Part shown: in pieces, positions 13,012-24,145 of the stretch
Position numbering within the stretch: position 1 is the first letter of the stretch
How the letters are laid out: each line of letters begins with the position of its first letter
From: Ochotona curzoniae
Taxonomy: Eukaryota > Chordata > Mammalia > Lagomorpha > Ochotonidae
NCBI RefSeq assembly: GCF_017591425.1
Contig: NW_024465886.1
Coordinates: 1,148,501 to 1,212,500, forward strand
Reading direction: 5' to 3'
Length of the DNA: 64,000 nucleotides
Notes under the pieces: generated by a model
What the model was told of the DNA's origin: nothing
What the model saw: the letters and a program-made list of their open reading frames with translations, nothing else
The model's database searches: none
Position numbers and translations under genes: made by a program

Positions 13012-14187
13012 GAACACTTTCTACCTCTGTTTCAGATTTTTGAAACGCTTGTTTTAAACCAAATTTTAATTTCTGTGTCCAAAATCAGTTTTCAGGACAT
13101 CTGTTCTTCCATACGGAATAGGTTAGCTCCCTGTTTCTCAGAGAGCTTCAGGGAGGGCCTGCTTGGAACACTGCACGCTGCCTTCCGTGAGTGAGGAGTT
13201 GGAGGTTGCCTAGCAACCTGCTAACTCGGAAAAACTCGTCTTTCCCTCACAGAAAGAAATGAAGGAAAATAAAGTCAGTGAAAGACAATCTTTCTAGTTT
13301 TTAGGAGTAAATCTAAATGTGGCTTTTGTCAAGCACTTCGATGGATCTAATTGCAGCAACTTATTTAAAAAAAAAATGCACAATTCCCCAAAAAAGTTGC
13401 TACTTGCCTTTTCAAGTTGTTGACAAACACACATTTGATATTCTCTTATGTGTTCTAGTAACGTACTATAAACTCGAGGCTTTTTATTCTTTGTGAGAAA
13501 TCCTGTTTTAAAACACCACAAAACAGAAACCAGCATTCTGATTAGATTTACCGTCATGGTATGCTTCCGATAGACTACTAGAGCTCGGTCAACACTAAAA
13601 CTATGAAGTAATTACTTTTTATATTAAAAAGACCATGGATTTAACTTCTGAAAAATCCAAATGCAGGATAGTAATTTTTGTTTACTTTTTTAACCAAACT
13701 GAATTTTTGAAAGACTACCACAGGTGTTTAAAAAGAGAGAAGCGTCATTTTACCTAATACTGTAAGTAGTTGTCATATTCTGGAAAATGGACTAGTTTTA
13801 GAGTTAAGATCTCTCCTCTCCTGGGTTAGGGACGAAGAAAGCTCTTCTCCATTGCGGACTGACGCCCTGGCAGGCTGGCTCTACACCATGCTGCTTCTGA
13901 GAATTCTGTTCGGTAGAGTGACAGAAACCGACTCGCTTGTCCGTCTGCAGATCCTAGCACAGTAGCCCTCACTGGGTAGACCGAGATGCTCTTCCATCAC
14001 AGAGGAATGATCTGTAACACTGTAAGATAACCGATCTTTACAACTGTTTAATCAGTTTTATTTTTGTACAGTATTAGTGACCTAAGTTATTTTGCTGTCC
14101 CGTTTTTGTAAATCAAATGAAATTATCAAAGAGGATTCTGACAGTAGGTGTTTTGTATATATGTATATATGTTATCCAAACAGAAAT

Positions 14188-14193
14188 AATAAA
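14188..14193 (+). terminator. KLF9: KLF9 distal polyadenylation signal
   Basis: A canonical AATAAA sits in the context aataataaatgataaag. A GU-rich tract (tgttctgtgttgt, 14219-14231) follows 25-40 bases later, the expected downstream element. Sequence beyond this point soon acquires ancient repeats, consistent with leaving the transcript. Confidence 0.7.
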
Positions 14194-14574
14194 TGATAAA
14201 GATTAAATTGTTCCAGCTGTTCTGTGTTGTCCCAAGTGAAAGGAGCCTCTGACCAGGGCTTGCACATCTCGAAGCAGGAAGCTGGCCCGGAGGGTGCTTG
14301 CGCCTGCTGTTACCCTGGAGAGCAAGACAAGTTGCTCCGGAGGTTTCCAGTGCTCCCAGCCGCGCAGGGGCAGAGTCTGTCAGACGCGCAGATCGCTGCG
14401 GGGGCACAAAGGCTGAGGTGCCAAGGGCAGGACACTCGACTCAGTGTGCCAAGTGTGAGTGTGTGGCTTGTGCAGATACACACTAGCTAGTATTAAGTGC
14501 CTATTGAACAGTAGCCACAGGGCCCCGCGTTCAGATTTGTCCCGTTGAACCTTTGGTGCTGCACAGTGGACAGG

Positions 14575-14640
14575 CAGGCCAACTACATAGTTCAGATGAG
14601 GAAACCGACAGCCTCACGCCTGCAGAAAGGCCCGCTGTAG
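14575..14640 (+). repeat. MIR-like ancient SINE fragment
   Basis: The words 'gttcagatgaggaaaccga' match the conserved MIR core block (cagatgaggaaactgag) in plus orientation. Edges are uncertain because the copy is old. Confidence 0.5.
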
Positions 14641-14694
14641 GGAATGGCCAGCCCATCTGTTCCTGGGCCAGCAGAGCAGACATCTGCTCAAATG

Positions 14695-14800
14695 GAACAT
14701 TCATTGGACCCCTGTGCTGGGCACCTCTTGGTGCCAGGCACTGTTGACACAGTTGACACAAAGGAGAAAGGGGAAGCGGGGAATACACAGGTCCATATGG
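14695..14800 (+). repeat. Possible L2 3'-end fragment
   Basis: The stretch 'tgccaggcactgtt' preceded by 'ctgtgctgggcacc' resembles the widespread L2 3' region (tgccaggcactgt). Divergence is high, so this is a tentative ancient-repeat call. Confidence 0.35.
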
Positions 14801-16216
14801 TCTCAGACAGCGGTTACATAGAATGGAGATACCAGAGTGAGGCGATGGGCAAGAGACCCTGCAGCAGAATGAGGAGTGAGCGGAGATTTCAGCACTTAGC
14901 CCTGGGGCCTGCCAGCCCTGCCACCCTCCACCCCACACCCTCAGAGGGCAGGAGAGGCCTGTGACCGAGCCCTCTGCAGGACCTGGGCAAGGCTGGGTGA
15001 CTGCTACACCGCTGAGCAGGGAAGGGGACTCGAACTGGCGGAGCACGAGACCTTTATACTGTATATTACAGCGTTTGATGTTGGCTCTAGGCTCGGGGAT
15101 CTGAGGGGATTCAAAGACTGCTGTGCTTCACGTACATTCAGCAAGCTCCTTCTGGGTTACCAGGTAGAAAATAGATCCTGGAGGGCAAGAATGGAAGCTG
15201 GGAGATGAGCAACAGACATTTGCTCAGGCACAAAGAAAGCAGTGCAAGTAGAAAGATGAGAATAGTTCCCGAGGCAGAATCAGCTGGACTTGGTGATGCT
15301 GGGATGTGATGGGTGAGGACAAAGTCCAGGAATGGCCACCAGGTTGATGGCCCGAGAAAGAGGTTCAAGGCAGTTGAAGGGGATGAATGACGGAGCTGGG
15401 ACAGGTTGGCAGAAGGAAATACTCAGGGATTTCTCTTTGAACATGCTAAGACGGACATAGCCACCTGATACCACATGGAAGTACCCAGACAGGAGTTAGC
15501 ATCTCGTCACTTTCGAGCTCCAAAGGGGAGTCGGCAGTGGAAATTTGGAACTCGTGGCCAGTCACCTGCTGGTGATTTAAAAAGTTTAGAATCACCCGGT
15601 GTAGAACCTGGAGGAGCAGTTAGAGCTTCAGAACCTAGGAGACAGGGAAGGGAGGAGGGAGAAAGGCTCCGAGCAGACACAGCCAGGACTGGCGGGGAAG
15701 GCATAGTAAGGCCAGCACTGACACGTCTCTCTCATTCACTGGTGACTGACCGAGCCATTCCACTGGAGTGATGGAACTAGACATCCGGTTAGGCAAGGAG
15801 AAGGGTAATTGGGAGATGAAAAATCATGAGGAGGAAGTACAGCCAATTTATGGGTAGTTTAGAGAAAACAACGGACTGGATCAATACACAGCAAGACAGG
15901 AAACTGGAAGGAGGTATGCGAAAACACAGAGGCAAAATGAGGGAAACAAAATCCAGATGCCCAGGCCTCCTCCAAGGTTGCTCCTCTCTGCAGCAAAGGC
16001 AGAACTGCGCATGTGTGCACATGTGTGCACCTTCCTGGAGGCAAACGCTGAACAAAGCGACAGGTGATGGCCAAGCAGAGCCTAACCAACGCTCTAGGAA
16101 TGGTCCTTCACATCAGGAGAGAAGAGAATGCAAGGTAAAAACAGCTGGATCAAAGGGGACATCATCTTATGTCAGCATACTTTATATGAAAGTGAAAACA
16201 GCCTAAACAAAGAAAA

Positions 16217-16482
16217 ATGAGGGGGCTCACTCCATGGCTCAGCGGGCTAATCCTCCACCTTCAAGCGGCGGTATCCCATAAAGGTGCTGGTTCACGTCCC
16301 GGCTGCTCCACTTCCAACCCACATCCCTTATTAAGGCCTGGGAAAGCAGAAGAGGATGGCTCAAGTCCGTGGGCCCCTGCACCCAGGGAGGAGATCCAGA
16401 AGAAGCTCCTGGCTCCTGGCTTTGGACCAGCTCAGCTTCGGCTGTTGTGGCCACTTGGGGAGTGAACCATTGGACTCCTTCC
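16217..16482 (+). repeat. CSINE, older rabbit-type copy, 3'-truncated
   Basis: The head reads 'ggctcagcgggctaatcctcc', followed by a recognisable CSINE body up to the 'ggggagtgaaccattgga' block. The CT-rich end and A-tail are missing, and the copy stops abruptly where the LTR-like sequence starts at about 16483, suggesting interruption or deletion. Confidence 0.7.
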
Positions 16483-18000
16483 TGCCGGAGTCCAGCTCCA
16501 GCTGAGTTCGGAGCTCGAGAAGGGTGCGTGAAGTAGGCATAGAAAGAAGAGACGGACCACTACAATTCCAACATCATTGTGGATCCCGCGAGAAAGCTGT
16601 CCGCTTTATTTATACAGAAGCAGTACACAGTCTTTTTTTTAGGGCATTTTGACATAGCTTCAAGGGGGGCACAATTTACAACCGCTTGAGAGGCGAGTGA
16701 GGGAGAACCCCACATTCTTTGCTTATCTCGGCTTGCCAGCCCCTACTTACTTCCTTCAAGTCTGGGTCCCATCCTTGGCGCTGTCTGTGACAACCAGACC
16801 CCTACCTTGAATTATGCATGGGAAAAGGGCTGAGACCTTGGTTTATGGGGATTAGGGTATTGGCACCAAAGGTCATTAGGTCTGCAGGCCCACACAGTTT
16901 GCTAACTAAGCAAGAGTTACAAGGACGGAAGGAACTGCAATTAGCAATGAGCCATGTTTACTCCATTTAGGTTTCTGCTCTACAATGGGCAAGTAAATGT
17001 TTCCAAAGATAACTCTACAGATAGTTTCACCTTAAGACAGGGCATTATCCATTCTGATGTTGCAGCCAACATTTTCTCAGTAGACAACACATCTTATTCA
17101 GTAATACACTCATACTACAATTCTTATTCTATAACTTATCCATCACTTAATGAGAGAAATACATCAAAAGAGAAAAAATATAAAAATCTAAGACAAAAGT
17201 TTCAAACATTAAATCCCTCTACAACTGTAGGCTCTACAACCTCATAAATGATCAAACAATAATCAAAAGTATACATGATGTTAGTAAAGTCACCCTATAT
17301 TTCCTCTAGTTAAAAAATTATGAAGGCAGCCAAAGCAACTACATTTACTATGTTCTAAAGAGTTGAGAGTTGCAAGGACAGGCTAACCTTTAAGGTCACA
17401 GTAGCTATATTTTGCCATAGCAGGATAGCCTTTAGGATCACAGTAACTATACTTTTGCCATAGCAGGATGGCCTTTTGGGGTCACAGTAATTATAACAGG
17501 ATAACCTTTAGGGTCCCAGTAACAGGATAGCTATATTTTTTGTCATAGCAATTTCAACCCATACTCCCATCACTTCCATTAGTTTGTGAAACTCTTATCA
17601 GGCCATTTCCCAGAAAGTATGCTAAATATTTGGGCCAGGTCTCAGAGCAATGGGTAGGCACACAATAAGGTGTCTGGAAACAGCATGGGCTTAATTGTAC
17701 TCCTGTGCGCAGTTAAAGGCCCACTCACCAAGACATTATCAGTAACATTAACTTTTAAGCTCATGTTGGTTGTAAAAGCCATCTCACAGGGGCAAACTAT
17801 GCCTAATAGATTGCAGAATTCTTAGTGGGGTGGTTGAGTGTCCATGCAAACAGGGGGTGAGACTGCATCAAGGTGGTCAGAGAGAAATCCGCCGGGCCCT
17901 GCCAAACAGCTGTAAGCTCCCCCAGGCCCTGCCAAGCAGGGGAGCTGTTCTCTTCACACCTTCGTGTCATTAACACCTACTGCACGGACACCAGGACCTT
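16483..18000 (-). mobile_element. Possible endogenous-retroviral LTR-like segment
   Basis: On the minus strand the left edge ends ...ggactccggca, a CA-type terminus. An AATAAA complement (ctttatttatac, about 16600) lies roughly 115 bases inside it, the arrangement of an R/U5 polyadenylation signal near an LTR end. A divergent tandem repeat of about 42 bp (caggatagcctttaggatcacagta type) occupies 17375-17540 and could be an enhancer-like repeat. No gag, pol or env reading frame is recognisable; the only open frame is a short low-complexity one at 16954-17247. The right end and target-site duplication could not be fixed, so this is a weak family-level call. Confidence 0.3.
17375..17540. repeat. 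Short divergent tandem repeat, about 42 bp, 4 copies
   Basis: Words such as 'ggtcacagta', 'tagctatat' and 'catagcaggatagcc' recur four times with substitutions and small indels. It lies inside the LTR-like segment. Confidence 0.65.
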
Positions 18001-18013
18001 CCCACTGCTTCTT

Positions 18014-18346
18014 TTTTTTTTTTTAAAGATTTACTTTTATTATCTTTTCATTGGAAAGGCAGATATACAGAGAGGAGAGACAGAGAGGAAGATCTTCCGT
18101 CCAATGATTCACTCCCCAAGTGAGCGCAACAGCCGATACTATGCCGATCTGAAGCCAGGAGCCTCTTCCGGGTCTCCCACGTGGGTGCAGGGTCCCAAAG
18201 CTTTGGGCCATCCTCAACTGCTTTTCCAGGCCACAGGCAGGGAGCTGGAAGGGAAGTGGGGCTGCCGGGATTAGAACCGGCGCCTATATGGGATCCCGGG
18301 TGTGCAAGGCAAGGACCTTAACCACTGCGCCTCCGCGCCGGGCCCC
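18014..18346 (-). repeat. CSINE with 13-bp target-site duplication
   Basis: This is a full-length minus-strand copy whose T-run at the left is the poly(A) tail and whose head is near 18346 (cgccgggccc on plus). The flanks share cccactgcttctt at 18001-18013 and 18347-18359, a clean duplication that shows recent insertion. The sequence is close to the apparent consensus. Confidence 0.92.
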
Positions 18347-18441
18347 CCCACTGCTTCTTATAAATACATCATACAGTTCATGCTCTTGGCAACAGGTAAC
18401 AAAGTGAGCAAATAACAAAACGATAGCTTTTTAAAAAGATA

Positions 18442-18760
18442 GGGTTTGGTGTGATGAGTCTGGCTAAATCCTCACCGTGCAAGTACCAGAATCTCACATG
18501 GACCCGGTTCATGTCCTGGTTCCTCCACTTCCCATCCAGTGCCCTGCTATTGCCTGGGAAAGCAGGGAGGACGGCCCAAAGCCGTGGGACCCTGTATCCA
18601 AATGGGAGACCCGGAGGAAGCTTCTGGATCCTGGCTTTGGATCAGCGCACACCGGCTGTTGCGGTCACTTGGGGAGCTTATGATCGGATGGAAGCTCTTC
18701 CTCTCTTTTATATCTGACTTTGCAATAAAAATAAATAAATCTTTAAAAAATAAATAAAAG
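18442..18760 (+). repeat. CSINE
   Basis: This plus-strand copy runs from 'gggtttggtgtgatgagtct' to the characteristic tail 'gactttgcaataaaaataa' followed by A-rich sequence. The body blocks are intact. Confidence 0.88.
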
Positions 18761-19794
18761 CTAAGCATGACGATAGACTCCTCTGACACTCATGGAACTG
18801 AATTCAGATGGCGGCTTGACCTACCCCAAAGAACCAGCCCCGGCCCGCACACTTTTTGAAAGTGAAGAAAAAATGGAGTAGTAGAAGTTCGCAAACAATC
18901 TCACTGTCCAACTCTGACAGTCTAAGTCATGCTAGCGTATCATGTTCCCAATACAAATATTATACTTGACGACTTTTTGCCACGGAACATCACTGCCGCC
19001 TCATTCTATGATGAGGCCATCTTGAGAAACCCTGGCCAGGCAAGCCAAATTTCTCTGCTGGAGTTTTTCACAAATGCCCTGTTAACATCTGACAGGCTGA
19101 CACAGCATGTGGAATTGCACGAATTTATCTGGATGCAGTCATTTTGCCTCCTATGATGCTTATTTTGACGGATACTCAAACATCAGATTTGGGGAAATTT
19201 CATGTGAAAAGGAGCCTGCGCCACACAGTCCTCTTTAACATGTACACGTGCTTAGGAAAAAGGATTCAAGTGACGATACAATAAAATGTGGGCCATCATT
19301 GTCTTGATACAAAAGAGTTTAAAAGTTTGTAGTGCATAGCTACATCAGGCTAAACTCCCCACAGTGTAAATATAGTCTACATGTGTAAAAATAGAGCAAA
19401 GGCAACGCCCCTGGAAGCACCCCATCCAGCACCGAAAGCCCCAACTCCTGCATGAAGACCTGCTCCCTGTACCATCTGGTTTGCAAAGAGCCTGCTCTGG
19501 GCTGCCCATCCCACGCACAGACCAGCCAGCGAGTCCCACCCGAAGGCTGCTTCAGGTTGACACTGGGAGGCCTCTGACTGCGGCCCTGGCAGAGTACTGA
19601 ATCCTGGCATTTCGCATCCGTGCTCTGGCCCCCAGGACTAACATCACGACATTTGCTTCAGGATTTCAGTTCAGCTCCAAGAGACAGACTCCCCTGCCTG
19701 CCATTCAGTGTCAACTCTGAATTCTTCCAGGGAAGACATCACATTTAAGATTTACTGAAAGATCAGTCCATGTTCGAATCATAGCAGCGTACCA

Positions 19795-19855
19795 GGTCTA
19801 GGAAAGTTATTTAATTGCTCTGAGTCTCAAATTCCTCATCTGTGAAAAGAGATGT
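19795..19855 (-). repeat. MIR-like ancient SINE fragment
   Basis: The words 'gctctgagtctcaaattcctcatctgtgaaaa' match the inverse of the MIR core (cagtttcctcatctgtaaaa). It directly abuts the 43-bp minisatellite. Confidence 0.55.
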
Positions 19856-19867
19856 GAGGATGTGAAG

Positions 19868-21275
19868 GTGTAACAGTCCATGGCATGGCCGTGCACAGCA
19901 CACACTGAGGGTGTAACAGTCCATGGCATGGCTGTGCACAGCACACACTGAGGGTGTAACAGTCCACGGCATGGCTGTGCACAGCACACACTGAGGGTGT
20001 AACAGCCCATGGCATGGCCGTGCACAGCACACACTGAGGGTGTAACAGTCCATGGCATGGCCGTGCACAGCACACACTGAGGGTGTAACAGTCCACGGCA
20101 TGGCTGTGCACAGCACACACTGAGGGTGTAACAGTCCATGGCATGGCCGTGCAGAGCACACACTGAGGGTGTAACAGTCCATGGCATGGCCGTGCACAGC
20201 ACACACTGAGGGTGTAACAGCCCACGGCATGGCTGTGCACAGCACACACTGAGGGTGTAACAGTCCACGGCATGGCTGTGCAGAGCACACACTGAGAGTG
20301 TAACAGTCCACGGCATAGCTGTGCACAGCACACACTGAGGGTGTAACAGTCCACGGCATGGCCGTGCACAGCACACACTGAGGGTGTAACAGTCCACGGC
20401 ATGGCCGTGCAGAGCACACACTGAGGGTGTAACAGTCCACGGCATAGCTGTGCACAGCACACACTGAGGGTGTAACAGTCCACGGCATGGCCGTGCACAG
20501 CACACACTGAGGGTGTAACAGTCCACGGCATGGCCGTGCACAGCACACACTGAGGGTGTAACAGTCCACGGCATGGCCGTGCACAGCACACACTGAGGGT
20601 GTAACAGTCCATGGCATGGCCGTGCAGAGCACACACTGAGGGTGTAACAGTCCACGGCATGGCCGTGCACAGCACACACTGAGGGTGTAACAGTCCACGG
20701 CATGGCCGTGCACAGCACACACTGAGGGTGTAACAGTCCACGGCATGGCCGTGCACAGCACACACTGAGGGTGTAACAGCCCACGGCATGGCCGTGCACA
20801 GCACACACTGAGGGTGTAACAGTCCACGGCATGGCCGTGCACAGCACACACTGAGGGTGTAACAGTCCACGGCATGGCCGTGCACAGCACACACTGAGAG
20901 TGTAACAGTCCACGGCATGGCTGTGCACAGCACACACTGAGGGTGTAACAGTCCACGGCATGGCTGTGCACAGCACACACTGAGGGTGTAACAGTCCACG
21001 GCATGGCTGTGCAGAGCACACACTGAGGGTGTAACAGTCCACGGCATGGCTGTGCACAGCACACACTGAGGGTGTAACAGTCCACGGCATGGCTGTGCAC
21101 AGCACACACTGAGGGTGTAACAGTCCACGGCATGGCTGTGCACAGCACACACTGAGGGTGTAACAGCCCACGGCATGGCTGTGCACAGCACACACTGAGG
21201 GTGTAACAGTCCATGGCATGGCCGTGCACAGCACACACTGAGGGTGTAACAGCCCACGGCATGGCCGTGCAGAGC
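19868..21275. repeat. Minisatellite, 43-bp unit, 33 copies
   Basis: The unit begins gtgtaacagt, continues ccacggcatggccgtgcac and ends agcacacactgagg. Unit starts are exactly 43 bases apart from 19868 to 21244, so there are 33 copies with no indel. Variation is limited to a few sites: t/c in cag[t/c]cc, ac/at before ggcat, g/a in cat[g/a]g, cc/ct in g[cc/ct]gtg, c/g in gca[c/g]ag, and gagg/gaga. Variant combinations recur in runs (for example units 25-30 all carry the 'ggctgtg' form), the pattern left by unequal exchange. The unit has no stop codon in any minus-strand frame, so all three stay open for about 470-510 codons; no coding role is implied. Confidence 0.98.
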
Positions 21276-21813
21276 GCATGCGCTAAGCGAGCCTCCTGCT
21301 GAGTGCCTGGCATGTCTGCCTCATCTTTCCTCTTGCAGAACGAATTGGCCACTTCTACCTCAATGAGTCACCTTCTTCCCCTTGGGGGTTCCTTTGCTTA
21401 TGGCAGTGAGCTGGAGGTGAGGTGGGTCAGTACACTTGGACCCTAGGCCAATTCTGGCCATGACCTGGACTTTCATGCCCAGCAGGTAACGAGTCGGTTC
21501 TGTAGTCTCAAGTGGTGGAAGCAACAGAGTTCTGCAAGCGGACATCAAAGGAGTCACAGAAAATGGAGAGAAAAGTCTTTAGTGCAAAAGCTTTTTAAAT
21601 CCATGCATTGTTTGTTTAATATTCTGTTTCCAGGAACTCCCTGAAGACCCACTCATAACCAAAAGATATCGAGATTGTGGAAAAAGTAAACTGCAGGAAT
21701 CCTAAGTTTAGTTGGGATTCAGCTACTTCATTTGGCCTATGGCCATTGTGGTTTTGTGACATGGATTATAGGGCCTGCAACACCTGAGATGTTTACTATC
21801 TGGTCCTTCACAG

Positions 21814-21831
21814 AAAAAAAAAAAAAAAAAA
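21814..21831 (+). repeat. Poly(A) run, 18 bases
   Basis: A pure run of 18 A residues is followed by 'ggcttgc'. It could be a leftover retroelement tail, but I see no recognisable element body upstream. Confidence 0.9.
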
Positions 21832-22224
21832 GGCTTGCAAATGCCATCTTTCAGCTATTCCCACCAGCATCTCCTGGAGGGCAACGCTAAAGGAAGCTTT
21901 TGCTCACTGCATTGCAATTTTTAATCAAGTAGAATATCTTTTGAATTTTTCAAAAATCTTCATTTCTGAAGCACTTTTTTTCCAAACTCATCGAGATCCA
22001 TGAGTGGTCTAGGTTCACACGCAGTGTTTCTAGATTCTCCTTGGTGAGCAGCCACCAGTCAGAGGTCAGGATGAGCTTTCAGAGGAGCCTGGCGGTGAGG
22101 ATGTCTGTCTGCTGAGCCCCCTTGCTCAGCCCCAGCGCTTGGGCCTCAGGCCCTGCTCCACTGCTGATCCACAGGCGGACCACTGCCACCCACAGGCAAG
22201 GTTCGGACTAGGTTTCTGACCCTT

Positions 22225-22442
22225 GGCTCTGCAGGACCACGTCCCACATAGACAGGAGTTCAAGTCCCGGCTGCTCCAGTTCCCATCCAGCTCCCTGCTA
22301 ATGGCCCAAGTGCTCAAACACTATACCTGTGCGCTGCTCAGGGCTCCCGGCCGGGGAGTGGGGGAGCAGACGCAAGAGCTCGCCAGCTCTCTCTCTTTCT
22401 GTTTCTTCTTCTTTCTAAATCTGCCTTACAAATGAATAAACC
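22225..22442 (+). repeat. CSINE, internally shortened
   Basis: The blocks 'gttcaagtcccggctgctcc' and 'ccatccagctccctgctaatggcc' are followed by an atypical insertion or replacement, then the CT-rich end with 'tctaaatctgccttacaaat'. The middle of the element is missing. Confidence 0.65.
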
Positions 22443-22837
22443 GTTAAGAAAAAGGCAACTATTAAAAAATAAGATTGGATTTTAAACTTTAGATTTTCTG
22501 GTTTTTGTTTCAGATTTGTTTTTATTGCTAGTCTTAATTTCTATTTCATCAGCAGTGCCGCAGGACCCTTTGTGAATCACTGGCCGCCCTTGTTAATGAT
22601 TTATAGACAAGCACGTGAGAGGCTGCCTGAAGGGGCCTGCGGCCTCCCTACAGTGCGAGGAGCAAGGCACTCTCACCTCTCCCTTCTCCGAGCGCCTGCG
22701 CAGTGAGCAGCTGCGAATCTCAGCCCGTCGATGCTGCAAGGCAATCCCTGGGACACGCGCAGTACAATTCCTTGGCCAGAGCCATGGTGGGAAGGCTTTT
22801 CTTTTTTCCCTCCTGCCCTCTCTGCTAATGAGCATTT

Positions 22838-23105
22838 TAAAGATTTATTTTGATTCGAGTAGCAGATATACATAGAGAAGGAGAGACTAGCCTGCCCACT
22901 GGTTCATTTCCCAAGTCACCGCAACAGCTGGAGCTTAGCTGATCCGAACAGGAGCTTCTTCTGGATCTCCCATGTGGGTGCAGGGTCCCAAGGCTTTGGG
23001 CCGTCCTTGACTGCTTTCCCAGGCCACAGGCAGGGAGCTGGATGGGAAGTGGAGCAGCCGGGACGTGAACCAGTGCCCGTACGGGAGGATTTAGCCACAA
23101 GGTTG
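22838..23105 (-). repeat. CSINE, head-truncated
   Basis: The tail side is at the left (aaagatttattttgattcg) and the body blocks run to 'cagtgcccgtacggga'. The tRNA-like head end is degraded at about 23105. Confidence 0.85.
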
Positions 23106-23619
23106 TGCAGAGCTCCTGCTAAGATGTTGGCAGACTCAGCAGCTTGGCCAGCTCTGGCTGCAGAAATGAGCGTTTGCTCAGCATTAAGCAGATCCATGAC
23201 ATCCTGCTTTTTTGCTTTTTCAATAGCAAACATCTTCATCAAGTACAACTAACACTGGACAGGCGGTGCACACAGGAACGGCTCCAGGCCGAGGGATGGC
23301 TTGCTGACTCCACTTACAGGATGAGAATCATGGGGCTTGTTCTAGGAGAGACCCCCATGTTGTTCTCAGACTGAGGCATTCTTCTCGGGCGGGGGGGGGG
23401 GGAGCCTCTGTGACACAGCCCTGCAGGAGTCGTCAGGGACAGAGTTGTTGCACCTGCCAAAGGGACCAGATACAGCACTCTGCCAAGCAGGTTGCTCCCG
23501 GGTCAGCACCCCCACCCCCGAATGGCTCACCCAGAATGCCTCATCAGCACATTCCTCAACAAATCCATGAGTTTCCCGAAACAGGAACAAGTGAATCATC
23601 TTAGGAATGGCTCTGGGCC

Positions 23620-23860
23620 CCTGCCTGCAGGATCAGCTCCCTGCTCATGTGCCTGGGGAAGCGGCAGAGTACGGCCTGTGTCTGGGCCTCTGCACCCATC
23701 TGGGAGACCCAGAAGAAGCTCCTGGCTCCTGGCTTCAGACTGACCTAGCTCCAGCTGCTGTGGCCATTTGGAGAGTGAACCGGAAGCTCTCTCCCTGTCT
23801 CTCCTATCTCTGCAACTCTGCCTATCGACTAAAAATTAGATAGATCTTAAAAAAAAGTGT
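23620..23860 (+). repeat. CSINE, 5'-truncated
   Basis: The body from 'caggatcagctccctgctca' through 'gggagacccagaagaagctc' and the CT-rich 3' end are present, with an A-rich tail near 23860. The head is absent. Confidence 0.75.
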
Positions 23861-23889
23861 AAAAATCCAAGCCAGGTAGTGTTGCTGTT

Positions 23890-24145
23890 ACTGCTTTAAG
23901 ATGCATTTATTTTAAGTCACAGTCACAGAGAAGGAAAGGAAGGGAGGGGGTAGAGAAATGAACTGGTCTGCCCTCTGCTGGCTCAGTCCCCACATGGCAG
24001 CTATGGCCAGAGGTGGACACTTGGGTTACATTCTGAGACTTTTCCAGGCTGTTAGCAGGGAGCTGGATCAGAAATTGGCACCGCAGGGGGAGGCCAGTGT
24101 TGCAGGGGGTGGCTGTGTTGGCTATGCCACAGTGCCAGCCCGGCC
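23890..24145 (-). repeat. CSINE, divergent
   Basis: A minus-strand copy is shown by 'aagatgcatttattttaagtc' at the left and 'ccacagtgccagcccggcc' at the right. It is highly diverged from the younger copies, so probably older. Confidence 0.6.

Larger units (their letters stand above)
11148..14215 (+). other. KLF9: KLF9 3' untranslated region
   Basis: About 3.07 kb lies between the KLF9 stop and the best polyadenylation site. It is GC-rich for the first 300 bases, then AT-rich with many T- and A-runs and no SINE insertion, which fits selection against insertions in a long regulated 3'UTR. Three internal AATAAA hexamers (12965-12970, 13006-13011, 13268-13273) could give shorter transcripts. Open frames within it on either strand are short and look incidental. 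The exact cleavage site is inferred. Confidence 0.75.

Noticed and set aside
13294..13557. 87-codon minus-strand open frame in the KLF9 3'UTR
   Set aside because: It is AT-rich, with no recognisable domain, antisense to the 3'UTR.
18014..18346. tRNA gene
   Set aside because: CSINE heads are tRNA-derived and have box-like words, but they are SINEs with A-tails and target-site duplications.
19868..21275. CRISPR-like array of regular repeats
   Set aside because: The units are directly adjacent with no unique spacers, and the host is a mammal.
19807..21352. Three overlapping long minus-strand open frames (473-513 codons)
   Set aside because: They are one tandem repeat read in three phases, with no splice, promoter or family evidence. 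Annotated as a minisatellite.
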